Positions 19,243-27,681 are shown, numbered from the stretch's first letter. The stretch is 64,000 nt of DNA from Crateriforma conspicua (GCF_007752935.1 NZ_CP036319.1:2728001-2792000), one strand, 5' to 3'. Notes: generated from the sequence alone by a model not told the origin. Program-made: numbers and translations.

Positions 19243-20667
19243 TTAAAGTGCTCGGGCAATGCGAGGTTGGTAGTGCACCACCGAATGCACCATTCCTGCA
19301 ACGACGTTGGCAAGGTCGTCGTGACCTCCCACTGGATGGTCAATTTGGTCACGTCCACCGCTTCGTGTCCTCCGTTCAAGATTGACCAGTTGGGAAAACA
19401 TCATCGGCTCGTCTAGCAATTCAAGACGTTCCGAAGTAATCCAAGGAAGTAGGTCTGCATACAAGATGCTCTTGGAGGGTTTGCAGGGGCGATATCGAAC
19501 GCCGCAGTCCTTGAACGCCCTCACTACGAACTCGCCCGCGTAGTTATCCCCGATCAATTTGGTGATCTTGTATTCGTTCAAAATTCGTGACATGTCCCCG
19601 ATCACCGCGTGCGGATTGAACGGGGCGGGGTAACGTTTTATGAAATCCTGCACTACACGGTTTTCTTCACGATGTCCGATTGCTATGGCGGCATCATCGT
19701 TTCGCCCTCCTGAAAGATCCGCGAAAGCCGAGTATCGGGCTTCGGGGTTGGGCATCAACGACGTCCGATCTTTGATTACAACTTGCTCAAGTGCAGTGAC
19801 AGAAACATAGCCACACACGTCATCGCGGAACTCGCCGCCATACTCCGCTTTTGCGGATACTGGATCGTCACGATAAGCCTGGTCGACAACCGACTGGGGC
19901 AGGCTTGGGTTCATGACCCTCGACGGGCAATTCCAAACAAGGACCGGGGCTGACTCGTTTCCGAAACTTACCTTGTGCTGGTGGTAGCAGTAGCCTTTCA
20001 TCGCATAGGGGGAACTAATCAAAACCATGCGACCGCCGACCGATGCCAGGCCGGGGGCAATCGCCCGCACAAGTTCGGTATCGTTCTTGACTTTCGATTC
20101 CGAGTCGATGCCGAAGAAACAAGCTTCGTCGACAATGGCGGAAATCAGCGTGTAACCTCGAATGGTCCGCCAGTCACCTGACAGGATTTCAATTCGGTTT
20201 CCGTTCTTAAGTTCAAATTCCCATCGGTTTTCATTAACCACTTGGTCTCGCAGAAGGTCCGAGTCAAAAACAGCACGTAAATACTCTTTGACCACGCGAC
20301 CTTGGCTTTTGGAGGGAGCACAGACGGCGACTACTCCGCGTTCGCCCTTGGCGAGTTTGTCTTCATGCCCAGCGATCACCGCCTCGTATGCACCTATGAT
20401 CGCCGCGTTTCTTGATTTTCCGGACCTTCGGCCAGTCAGGAAGATACTTGTGTTGAACCCTGGCTTGGGAAGGTGGCGGGCAGACCTGCCGGTGCAGCGT
20501 TTCACCAACTCCCGTTCGCTGCGACGACGGAGGGGTAACCCGTACACAACTTTGAGAGCAGTGATCCAGTTTTGCCAAGTATCGAGTCCCGACTTATCGC
20601 CGTCGCTGGACTCAAGCAGGAAGGGGCGGAAAAGATGGGGGTCTTTGACGGCATCGACAATGTTCAC
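19243..20667 (-). CDS. Phage terminase large subunit
   Basis: Packaging motor protein of 474 residues; the GTG start at 20667 overlaps the upstream stop (GTGA). ATPase: Walker A LTGRRSGKSR, Walker B SAIVDEAC, and a coupling segment MVLISSPY. Nuclease (RNase H-like): FADLSGGRNDDAAIAIGH, LIGDNYAGEFVVRAF, and a C-terminal HPVGGHDDLANVVAG carrying the third acidic site. All key motifs appear intact, so the gene is likely functional. Terminases cut concatemeric DNA and pump it into proheads. In this element there is no capsid to fill, which suggests a satellite lifestyle or a relic. Confidence 0.92.
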   Translation of the reverse strand: MNIVDAVKDPHLFRPFLLESSDGDKSGLDTWQNWITALKVVYGLPLRRRSERELVKRCTGRSARHLPKPGFNTSIFLTGRRSGKSRNAAIIGAYEAVIAGHEDKLAKGERGVVAVCAPSKSQGRVVKEYLRAVFDSDLLRDQVVNENRWEFELKNGNRIEILSGDWRTIRGYTLISAIVDEACFFGIDSESKVKNDTELVRAIAPGLASVGGRMVLISSPYAMKGYCYHQHKVSFGNESAPVLVWNCPSRVMNPSLPQSVVDQAYRDDPVSAKAEYGGEFRDDVCGYVSVTALEQVVIKDRTSLMPNPEARYSAFADLSGGRNDDAAIAIGHREENRVVQDFIKRYPAPFNPHAVIGDMSRILNEYKITKLIGDNYAGEFVVRAFKDCGVRYRPCKPSKSILYADLLPWITSERLELLDEPMMFSQLVNLERRTRSGGRDQIDHPVGGHDDLANVVAGMVHSVVHYQPRIARAL

Positions 20668-21128
20668 GATTGCCCCTCCGTCTTCTTGTTGATGTAGTCC
20701 CTGACATCAACATACTTCCCTTTTCGAGATAGCCCGATTTTGGCTGCCAGTCCATTTAATGCGTTTACCGCGTGAATCCATTTTCCGAATACGTCATCGG
20801 AAAATTCTTCGTCCTCGAACATTTGTAGTTCCAGGGCCTTCAATCGTGCATGGACGAATGCAAACCGTTCGATAAGGACCAACTTGACTCTGGAGATTTC
20901 CGACGGTCCGCCCATGTCGTTGATGATTTCATCACAGATTTGGCGTAAGAATTTGGCCAAGGAGTGGCGACCGTCGAGTTCCTTTAGATAGCCAGGGCGA
21001 TAGTACTTTGGAAGGTCGGTTAACTTACGCTTCTCGTACCTGTTGTGCTTTTTGCCATTGGTTTTGCCGGTGGCTTTACTGGAACTGGCCTTTCTGCGGC
21101 GGGTTTTGGCACCATCATGTGTTTCCAT
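20664..21128 (-). CDS. Putative small terminase subunit
   Basis: Protein of 154 residues directly upstream of, and overlapping by 4 bases, the large terminase gene. The first 40 residues are very basic (RRRKASSSKATGKTNGKKH), suiting DNA contact. The rest is helical and ends in VNALNGLAAKIGLSRKGKYV, similar in style to C-terminal parts of small terminase-like proteins found beside TerL. Small terminases recognise the packaging site. The call rests mainly on position, size and charge; sequence similarity is only suggestive. Confidence 0.6.
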   Translation of the reverse strand: METHDGAKTRRRKASSSKATGKTNGKKHNRYEKRKLTDLPKYYRPGYLKELDGRHSLAKFLRQICDEIINDMGGPSEISRVKLVLIERFAFVHARLKALELQMFEDEEFSDDVFGKWIHAVNALNGLAAKIGLSRKGKYVDVRDYINKKTEGQS

Positions 21129-21221
21129 CGGTGGCGATCCGTGATGAGAATTTCTTGCGTCTTCATCCCATCCCTATCGGATAACCGACCCATCATGCAA
21201 GCATCACCGCATCAACGGAAT

Positions 21222-21851
21222 TTATTCCTTCTGCAATTCATTCGGCTCTTTCAAAATCTTGTAGATCGTCTGACGCGACAAATCGAGTGACTTGGCAATT
21301 TCCACTACTGACAGGCCTTTGGCCTTCATTTGATGAGCACGCCGGATATGTCGTTTGGTTACTTTGAGTCTTTGGCCCGGTTTGATACCGCGTTTCTTCC
21401 ACTTTCGGTCTTTTCCTTTGGCCTTGGCTGCTTCCAGTCCTGCGGTGATCCGCTCTGCCCTCAACTCCGTTTCGAACTGGGCCACTGAAGCAAGTACGTT
21501 CGCCATCATTCGTCCCGCCGGAGTGGATAAATCGACTCCATCTTTCAAGCTGACAAGATTCACACCGCTGTCTTGAAGTTCATCGAATAGCTTGGTCAGG
21601 CCACTTGCCGTCCGGCCAAGACGATCCAATCGCCAGATGACAAGGTTGCGTACCTTTCGCATTTGGATCAGTTCGTGCAGTTCGTTCCATTCTGGGCGTT
21701 TCATCGTCCGCCCGGTGAACTCGTCACGAAACCAACGAACTTCCAAGTCGTCCTGGTTGGCCTTCTCCCATCGTTTTAGGTCGGGGAACTGGGAAGCAGC
21801 GTCCTGTTTGCTTGAGGAGATGCGAACATAGATGGCGTCAATCTTGGCCAT
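21222..21851 (-). CDS. Serine recombinase (resolvase/invertase type)
   Basis: Protein of 209 residues with an N-terminal resolvase catalytic domain. Y8-V-R-I-S-S-S-K-Q carries the nucleophilic serine (Ser12 by alignment with Y-x-R-V-S). NLVIWRLDRLGRTASGL holds the conserved arginines, followed by GRMMANVLASVAQFETELRAERI, the dimer helix. The C-terminal helix-turn-helix reads GLSVVEIAKSLDLSRQTIYKIL. Size fits small resolvases/invertases rather than large integrases. Immediately upstream are an inverted repeat and a 15-bp direct repeat that could be its crossover site. Confidence 0.92.
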   Translation of the reverse strand: MAKIDAIYVRISSSKQDAASQFPDLKRWEKANQDDLEVRWFRDEFTGRTMKRPEWNELHELIQMRKVRNLVIWRLDRLGRTASGLTKLFDELQDSGVNLVSLKDGVDLSTPAGRMMANVLASVAQFETELRAERITAGLEAAKAKGKDRKWKKRGIKPGQRLKVTKRHIRRAHQMKAKGLSVVEIAKSLDLSRQTIYKILKEPNELQKE

Positions 21852-21871
21852 GGCGTTTCGTTTCTAGTCGG

Positions 21872-21942
21872 AGCTATTGTTGGTGGTTTGGGCAACTCCT
21901 GCCTCAGTCGATATGCGACCGGGGCAGGAGCGATTGTTGGTG
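21872..21942. repeat. Candidate res-like site upstream of the serine recombinase
   Basis: Two direct repeats GAGC[T/G]ATTGTTGGTG (21872-21886 and 21928-21942, one mismatch) flank an inverted repeat CTCCTGCC/GGCAGGAG (21896-21903 and 21923-21930). The cluster starts 21 bp upstream of the recombinase ATG, where small resolvases often keep their recombination site and autoregulatory operator. Confidence 0.45.
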
Positions 21943-21956
21943 AACGCGAATGCGGT

Positions 21957-22223
21957 TCAGTGGACGATGTCACTCTGGTCCTGATGTAGGCCCCAGATGA
22001 ACCACTGAAGGAAGTTGAAGGGTTCCTCGACATAATCAGCTGTGGCGAGAATCGGGTACTGCTTGGTCTCGACGCATGTGCGGTAATGGTCCAGGAGCGG
22101 CTGTAGTCGCTCTGCTAGTTGCTGGGCCTCTACCTCAGTCAGGCCTTCGCGAATGAGTATTCCGGCCACTTCTCCGCCCAGTCGCACTACGGACTCGTCG
22201 CGGGGCATTTTGGGGCCTGTCAT
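21957..22223 (-). CDS. Hypothetical small protein
   Basis: Unrecognised 88-residue protein from ATG 22223 (MTGPKMPRDESVVRLGG). It is mostly helical, with LTEVEAQQLAERLQPLLDHY in the middle and an aromatic end (FNFLQWFIWGLHQDQ). It has no signal peptide or clear motif. It lies just upstream of the recombinase gene on the same strand and may be a small regulatory protein or directionality factor, but this is a guess. Confidence 0.45.
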   Translation of the reverse strand: MTGPKMPRDESVVRLGGEVAGILIREGLTEVEAQQLAERLQPLLDHYRTCVETKQYPILATADYVEEPFNFLQWFIWGLHQDQSDIVH

Positions 22224-23741
22224 GGCAGTTCCTCGGGTTTGGAGTAGGATCGGTTCCACCAGTCACTACCGACACAAAGTGAATCGAGTCGGTGGGGAAT
22301 GACCGGTTGAATGACCTTCGGTGCGAGCGGGATGGTCTGGGGGAGCGGACTTCTGTTCATGCTTGGGAAGTCGCGGTCGCTGCTGCCCTGGATCAATGTG
22401 GTAAATCAAATCTATGGCCAATTTCGCCATTGTTTTGTCCACAAATTCAGGGGGCCAAGCCATCCGAATCGCTGGAAAGCCATTTCTTTAGATTTAATCG
22501 ACCACCGGGTGTTTTGCACCGGCTTGGGCTGATTATTGGTGCGGGAAACGGGGGCCAGGGTAGAGTCTGTTTCTACAGAGCATGTCTCCACTCGACTGGT
22601 CAACCATGCCTTCATTCTCTGTTCAGCGTTTCGCTACTTTCCCCAACAGATTTCAAGTCAGATTTCAAGATTGACTTCTCTATTCCCAAGCCAAGGTTCA
22701 AAACAGATTGCAGTGCAGCTTTCTTCTGCTTCGCAGCTTTCTTCTACTTCTCAAGACAGATTTCTCTATTTGCAGTGCAGCTTTGGTCTTCTTCCCCAGG
22801 CAGGTATCAATGCGAATGCCTTTAGTTTCTCCTAGCAGATTGCAGTTCTGGAATCATTGTTCTCCTAAGCGATTTCGTTTCGCTACTTCTCTCAACAGAC
22901 TTTAGATCAGACTGCTTTTGCTTCCTTTGGCCGATTCCATCTACTTCTCAAGACATCCGTATTTTGCTTATCCTCGGCAGGTTTGTAGATCGATGCCTCC
23001 TTCCGTTCTTGGATTCTCTAGTTTGCAAATTCTTTTGCTTGACTGGTGTTTGTGGTGTTATGGCCATGGCAGGTTTCTGATTTGCTGCTTTCACCTTGTA
23101 TCTGTCTTTGCTGGTATGGCTCCTATGCTTGGATTCGATGACCGATTCCTTCTGCTTCCGTGTTCTGTCTAGTCCGCTTCCCCAGTTTGTGACAATTTCT
23201 GTTTTCGACTTCCTGGCAAATTCGTCTATGTTCAATGAAGAAGACGAAGTTCAATGTCGAACTGATGCTTCTGATTTTGAAGTCGATGTAGCTGCGGATT
23301 CCTGAAAAATGCCGAAGCGAAAATGGCGAAGTCCTGTGTCGTAGGAAAATGGCGAAGGAAATCCTCTTTGGCTGGTTTGCATGTCAACGAGGCATCTGCA
23401 ATCGATTGCCAATGACGGCGTTCATACTTTTGTGTACCTCCAGTTTGTTCTACTGAATCAATGGGGACTGGGCGTACAAGCATTGGTTCCCTGAACTTTC
23501 GTTCCCTGAAGCTGTTTCATGGGGCAGATTGCCCGGCACGATGAATGGGGGCGTTGGCGAACCGGATTGACGGCTAGTTGGCGGCCCTGAGCGGCTCTCT
23601 ACCGCGTTTGGAGCCTCCAGGGGCCTTCGGTCCAAGAACGAGCCTGTGGGCCTGAATCTGGGCGGTGCGGGGTTCCTGGATTACACTTCGCTGTGACGCT
23701 TCTGGGTTCAATCGACGGATATTTACGACGACACCACCTCC
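22224..23741. other. Long pyrimidine-rich non-coding region of element A
   Basis: About 1.5 kb without a convincing gene. From about 22600 to 23250 the + strand is rich in T and C and carries degenerate copies of a motif resembling CTACTTCTCnnnACAGATTT (22632, 22742, 22881, partial 22939), an 18-bp near-perfect tandem repeat (22715-22732, 22733-22750) and repeated GCAGTGCAGCTTT (22711-22750, 22771 on). Three direct copies of GAAAATGGCGAAG-like sequence follow at 23304, 23319 and 23345. Short frames on both strands are low in complexity and overlap one another. Confidence 0.5.
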
Positions 23742-24593
23742 ATGCTCGACGACGACATCTTCAACTTCAGGCTGTTTTTGATTTGCCTAGTAGCAGCTGT
23801 GTGCATCTTTTTTGCTCCCTTCGTGATCTGGGCAATACTGATGGCGATTGTTGTTCCCTTTGGCGGGAGCATCAGTATGCCAACGACGCTTAGTGAGTTG
23901 GGCGATTCCTACGGTCTGGCGAACGCACTGATTTCAGCTTTTGCGTTCGTTTGTTTGATTTCGACGCTTTTGCTTCAGCGACGCGACATTCGTATTCAGA
24001 TGGACGCACTGCATGAGAGCATCGAAACAAACAAGCAAACATCGTCCAGCACCGAGCGACTCGCGAAAGCACAGGAAGACGCGAATCGGTTGGCGGAAGA
24101 GGCGAATCGTCTTGCAACTACTCAAGCGATTGTCGACATCACGAACAAGATTGATTCGATTTCTGAAGTCGCGAACCAGCGAAGTGATAAGTCACATCTC
24201 AGTGCCAGGGAGCATTTCGAGATGGTTAGATTGCACTGGGAACTTTATGTGTTGCGTGAGCAATATGCGAGGAACTACAAAACCGATCAATGCTTGAAGA
24301 GGGGCCTTCAAACTAATTCTTGTCTTTTATATGATATGCTAAAACATGCATTTAACCTCGCCGAGTTTTGGGTGTTTCACAACGAAGGAATCACCGAAAA
24401 AGGGCAAGCAACTACGAAAGGGATGATCGTATCCCGGTTGCAGCAACTTGGCGAAGTTGTTGGTGAGTATGGATGTCCGGAATCAGCGACAGAGATTCGC
24501 AATCTGGCAGAGGATGTTTCGAAGCACGGACTTCGGGAGCAGGCACTTGGGGATCTCTTTCGAGATACGATCTACCCGATTTTGCGTGAGTGA
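23742..24593 (+). CDS. Two-TM coiled-coil membrane protein, possible defence protein
   Basis: Protein of 283 residues. Two membrane helices lie near residues 8-35 (FRLFLICLVAAVCIFFAPFV) and 55-75 (LANALISAFAFVCLISTLLL). A coiled coil follows (about 78-140, with SSSTERLAKAQEDANRLAEE), and then a soluble helical domain of about 140 residues. The layout 'ELGDSYGLANALISAFAF...LLLQRRDIRIQ' resembles the N-terminus of putative abortive-infection membrane proteins (PF16872-like), but the rest is not recognised. It is the only rightward gene in element A, isolated by non-coding DNA on both sides, which fits an accessory (moron-like) gene. Function is unproven. Confidence 0.7.
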   Translation: MLDDDIFNFRLFLICLVAAVCIFFAPFVIWAILMAIVVPFGGSISMPTTLSELGDSYGLANALISAFAFVCLISTLLLQRRDIRIQMDALHESIETNKQTSSSTERLAKAQEDANRLAEEANRLATTQAIVDITNKIDSISEVANQRSDKSHLSAREHFEMVRLHWELYVLREQYARNYKTDQCLKRGLQTNSCLLYDMLKHAFNLAEFWVFHNEGITEKGQATTKGMIVSRLQQLGEVVGEYGCPESATEIRNLAEDVSKHGLREQALGDLFRDTIYPILRE

Positions 24594-25009
24594 TCTTTCT
24601 GGCTCTAGGAGTGTTGTCGGTAGAAACAGAGCGGAGCCATTGGGGGCTGAATCGATTGTGGGGGGCGAGGGTTCAATTTGGCGATGGCGGGATGCGTTGT
24701 TTCTGTGGTGGCTTCGGTTGGTTCTTGGTTGCGTGCAGGTTCATCTAAAAAGCCGGTTTGAAGGAGGTGAGGGAGGCTGGAGAAGGGAGAGGCGGAAAGG
24801 ATGTCCCAAGCATTGATCCGGAAAGCTAGTCCTAGCAGGAATGGATGTCCTAGCCTTGTTCCCATTTGAGATTCCATACCTAGTCCTAGAGATAGGGCCG
24901 AATCCTTCCCTATTAGAGATTCCGATCAATTGCCAGCAAAATGGACTACATGCGTTTGAATCGGGAAATACCGAGGAAAACACGGTGTTAGGGGTCTGGA
25001 TTCTAGCCT
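24594..25009. other. Non-coding region with repeated CTAGTCCTAG motifs
   Basis: A 416-bp gap between convergent genes. It shows a polypurine tract (about 24764-24803), then CTAGTCCTAG twice (about 24827 and 24880) and two AGATTCC copies, in A+T-rich surroundings. The string AAGCATTGATCCGG (about 24809) recurs in element B near 30752. No ORF or RNA gene can be supported. Confidence 0.4.
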
Positions 25010-25918
25010 TCAAAATGGCCCACCCCCCATAGCTGTGGTTTTGTCGTTTTGTCGATGTCGTCGTAGCCAGTTGCGAATGGTTTCTCGGCTAAATTCTCGG
25101 CCAGATAATTCGGAGAGCAGCTTGGCTAACTTGCGACTCGAGTAGCGTTCAGGATCACGAGAGTTCAGTTCGATGGCAACGGGCATCCAACACTCTCGAA
25201 GGTCGCTTTTTTGGACTCTTCCCGTCGCTTGTTGATGCTTCCACTTACGACTGGCTTTGTTAATGACCGAGTTGCCTGTCTTTGATCCCTTAGGACGACC
25301 GGCTTTTCCGCTACGTCTCTTTTGATGCGACTCCTCGACGCATTGGGGTGCGTCTGGGTGCACCAAGGTCATGAGTCGAAGCTTGCCCTCAGTCGAGTCG
25401 TTGATTTTGCAAAACGAGATTAGTTCTTCGAAATGGTACGCACTGGGTGTTGCCGGGAATTTGCGATGTCGAGTGCGGTACCAGTTCACGTCTCGCAGTA
25501 TTCGGCTGGTCGATTCAGCCAAGATGATGTTTGCCCCCGCGTCGCGTGCTTTTTTGCATACTTTTGCAAATTCGATGAGGTAGTAAGGTTTGTTGTTATT
25601 CCGTTCGATTGCTTCCTCACCAACATAAGCTCCGATGGTCATGTGGCTGCACCCCACCACCTGTGCCCCTTTTTGTTCGACCTCCTTTCTCATGTCTCGT
25701 TCTTGGTCGGGACATGATTTTTGCTGGGCCGTTGATTGGCGGCAGTGAAGGTAAACTTTGTCTCCCGGCTTGATGTTGAACGCTTCCAGGTACTTGCTTG
25801 GTTTCGGGTAACGCTTTTCGAGCATTGGTTTAGCTGATACGACATTGTTCTTACGTTTGAATTTTTTATTCTTACGTTTGGACTTTATTATGGTTGGAGT
25901 TTTGCCAGACGTTGACAT
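25010..25918 (-). CDS. Divergent serine recombinase-like protein with C-terminal HTH
   Basis: Protein of 302 residues from ATG 25918. After a very basic N-terminus (KSKRKNKKFKRKN), VYLHCRQSTAQQKSCPDQER at about 55-74 matches the resolvase box Y-x-R-x-S-T-x-x-Q, with Ser62 as candidate nucleophile. ANIILAESTSRILRDVNW fits the second arginine box. The middle is unusual, and the C-terminus is basic with an HTH-like end (LSGREFSRETIRNWLRRHRQ). The catalytic match is clear but the spacing is non-standard, so it belongs to a divergent branch. A perfect 16-bp inverted repeat lies just upstream of the start. Confidence 0.7.
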   Translation of the reverse strand: MSTSGKTPTIIKSKRKNKKFKRKNNVVSAKPMLEKRYPKPSKYLEAFNIKPGDKVYLHCRQSTAQQKSCPDQERDMRKEVEQKGAQVVGCSHMTIGAYVGEEAIERNNNKPYYLIEFAKVCKKARDAGANIILAESTSRILRDVNWYRTRHRKFPATPSAYHFEELISFCKINDSTEGKLRLMTLVHPDAPQCVEESHQKRRSGKAGRPKGSKTGNSVINKASRKWKHQQATGRVQKSDLRECWMPVAIELNSRDPERYSSRKLAKLLSELSGREFSRETIRNWLRRHRQNDKTTAMGGGPF

Positions 25919-25941
25919 GTCGAACCTCGGCTTCAAAGCAG

Positions 25942-25983
25942 CCGCCAAAGTCGTAGGCTAGTCAAGACCTACGACTTTGGCGG
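25942..25983. repeat. Perfect 16-bp inverted repeat
   Basis: CCGCCAAAGTCGTAGG (25942-25957) and its exact reverse complement (25968-25983) are separated by 10 bases. It lies 24 bp upstream of the divergent recombinase ATG and downstream of the integrase stop. No T-run follows on either strand, so a recombination or operator site is more likely than a terminator. Confidence 0.75.
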
Positions 25984-26145
25984 GAAGGAGGCAAGGCACG
26001 GGTGCCAGAGACTCCTGTTCGATAATGTGTTGAGATTGACTAATTTCGCTCCAGTGATCTGCTACAGGCCAGATGCGACTGGGCGGACCTTACCCGGCGA
26101 CCATCAGATACAGACGATGGTGCCGCGAAAGATCACCGGCCATGC

Positions 26146-27681
26146 CTAGCGTATAACTCCACTACTGGTCAACTGGCTACCAAGCCAATTCACTGCTTTA
26201 TCGAAGTCAGGAACCGGCTTGCTATGGTCGACGTATTTGTCGTCAGCCATGCTTCGTGAGGCCGAATGACCCAGAAAATGGTCACGCCACTCTCGATGCT
26301 CGGAGTGGTGATAGAGTTTCGTCGCAGAGGTTTTCCGGAATGCTTTCAAGGCTCCCCGGATCTTCACAGGGGATTCGGAGCGGGTTCTCAGCTTGTTGAC
26401 GAGTCGGTTCCAGTGGCTCTTAATGTTGTCGATCTTCTTGACCTTTCCATCTTTCCCAATCTCGCTCACCACCAGTTGCCCACCCTTGCGGTTGACCAAA
26501 GCCCATTCCTTGTCCTTCGATCTGAATTGCTTTAGCAGTTTGAACGTTTCCGGCCACAATTGGTAAACGACCATCGGAACGCTTCCTGCGTGATGCTTCG
26601 ATGTTTTGGATCGTTGACGCGTGACGTAGCCATTTTCCCAGTCGATCTCGCTTTGTTTTAGATTGGCGATGTCGGTCTGCTGAAATCCGCAGTTCAGCAT
26701 CAGGAGCATGTAAAGCCGCATTCGATCGTCGGCCTCTCCGAAAAGGATTGCTAGTTCTTCATCGGGAAAAATGACGACCTCCGGTGTGCCTGCACTGAAT
26801 GACAATTCACGCGTGCCGAGCACGCTTGGCCGGACAATGACATCCCGTGTGGCAAGCCATCCGACGAATTGCTTGACACCTTGCAATCGCAGACGAGCCG
26901 TCGTTTCATTGAACTTGATCGACTTGTCCTCAACGCGGGCTTTCAAGGCGTCGTAATATCGATACAGGAACTCGCCGTCGATTGTTGCGACCGCTTGGTC
27001 GCAATCTACGAGTTCTGCCAACAGATCCAATGAGCGACGAATTGGATCGTATCGCGTCGGCTGAATTTTTCCCTTTTCGACGTCTTCGCGTTTGGCAGCT
27101 AAGAAGCGATCGATGTACCCGGCGATCGATTTTTCACGCGGGCATCGTTCTTTCAGCTTTGAGTGCTTAACGTAAACGTTCTTCGGTTCGAACAAGAAAG
27201 AGACTTGCTTTTCATCGTACCGGAGTCGCTGATCGATGAAGTCTTTGACGATCTCAATTTGCATTTGGACGTATTCCAGTTTGTCTCGGACACGAGCGGC
27301 TTTGGCTAAATCGCCGTCATCGTGTGTTCCGCCGCTTTCACGCACCCCGTTATCCCAGCGAACGTTAGCGTCATCTCGTTTCGCAAGAGCCAGTTCGTCC
27401 TCCTGCAAGTCGCTTAAAAGTTCCTCCCACTTCTTTTGGTCTTTAGCGTATGGCTGGGCTTCCGCATCGATTGCGATTTTCTTTTGTTTCCACTCGTCGA
27501 GGCATCGGCGGTAGGAGTCCTGCACTGTTTCGCCGTCGAGGATGCGGAAGTGGTATTCATTTCCCCGGTAACGCTTTCGCCAGAATGGTTTTTGGCTTGA
27601 ACGATAGACGTAGGTGAGCCCTGGGTATTTCTTGTTTTCGACTCTGCGGGGTCTTCGGTTGGCCTTGGTTGATTGCGACAT
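26146..27681 (-). CDS. Tyrosine recombinase/integrase with altered Arg-I box
   Basis: Protein of 511 residues, long for a phage integrase. An N-terminal beta-rich region (YVYRSSQKPFWRKRYRGNEY) is likely the arm-binding domain. A helical insertion and SAM-like core-binding domain follow (KSIAGYIDRFLAAKRED to ATRDV). The catalytic domain starts at about residue 300. Its first box reads LMLNCGFQQTDIANL, where the usual G-x-R becomes G-F-Q. The second box is KAFRKTSATKL, then FLGHSAS, and the nucleophile is DDKYVDHSK (Tyr about 481). It ends beside the right attachment repeat, as expected for an integrase driving insertion in tRNA-Pro. Confidence 0.88.
   Translation of the reverse strand: MSQSTKANRRPRRVENKKYPGLTYVYRSSQKPFWRKRYRGNEYHFRILDGETVQDSYRRCLDEWKQKKIAIDAEAQPYAKDQKKWEELLSDLQEDELALAKRDDANVRWDNGVRESGGTHDDGDLAKAARVRDKLEYVQMQIEIVKDFIDQRLRYDEKQVSFLFEPKNVYVKHSKLKERCPREKSIAGYIDRFLAAKREDVEKGKIQPTRYDPIRRSLDLLAELVDCDQAVATIDGEFLYRYYDALKARVEDKSIKFNETTARLRLQGVKQFVGWLATRDVIVRPSVLGTRELSFSAGTPEVVIFPDEELAILFGEADDRMRLYMLLMLNCGFQQTDIANLKQSEIDWENGYVTRQRSKTSKHHAGSVPMVVYQLWPETFKLLKQFRSKDKEWALVNRKGGQLVVSEIGKDGKVKKIDNIKSHWNRLVNKLRTRSESPVKIRGALKAFRKTSATKLYHHSEHREWRDHFLGHSASRSMADDKYVDHSKPVPDFDKAVNWLGSQLTSSGVIR

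Noticed and set aside
22292-23305. Several overlapping frames of 60-177 codons on both strands
   Set aside because: They overlap in different frames, are low in complexity (Ser/Phe/Leu or Lys/Arg rich) and follow from the pyrimidine-rich composition.
25942-25983. Rho-independent terminator for the integrase gene
   Set aside because: The stem is perfect but no T-run follows on the transcribed strand, so it is listed as a repeat of unknown role.
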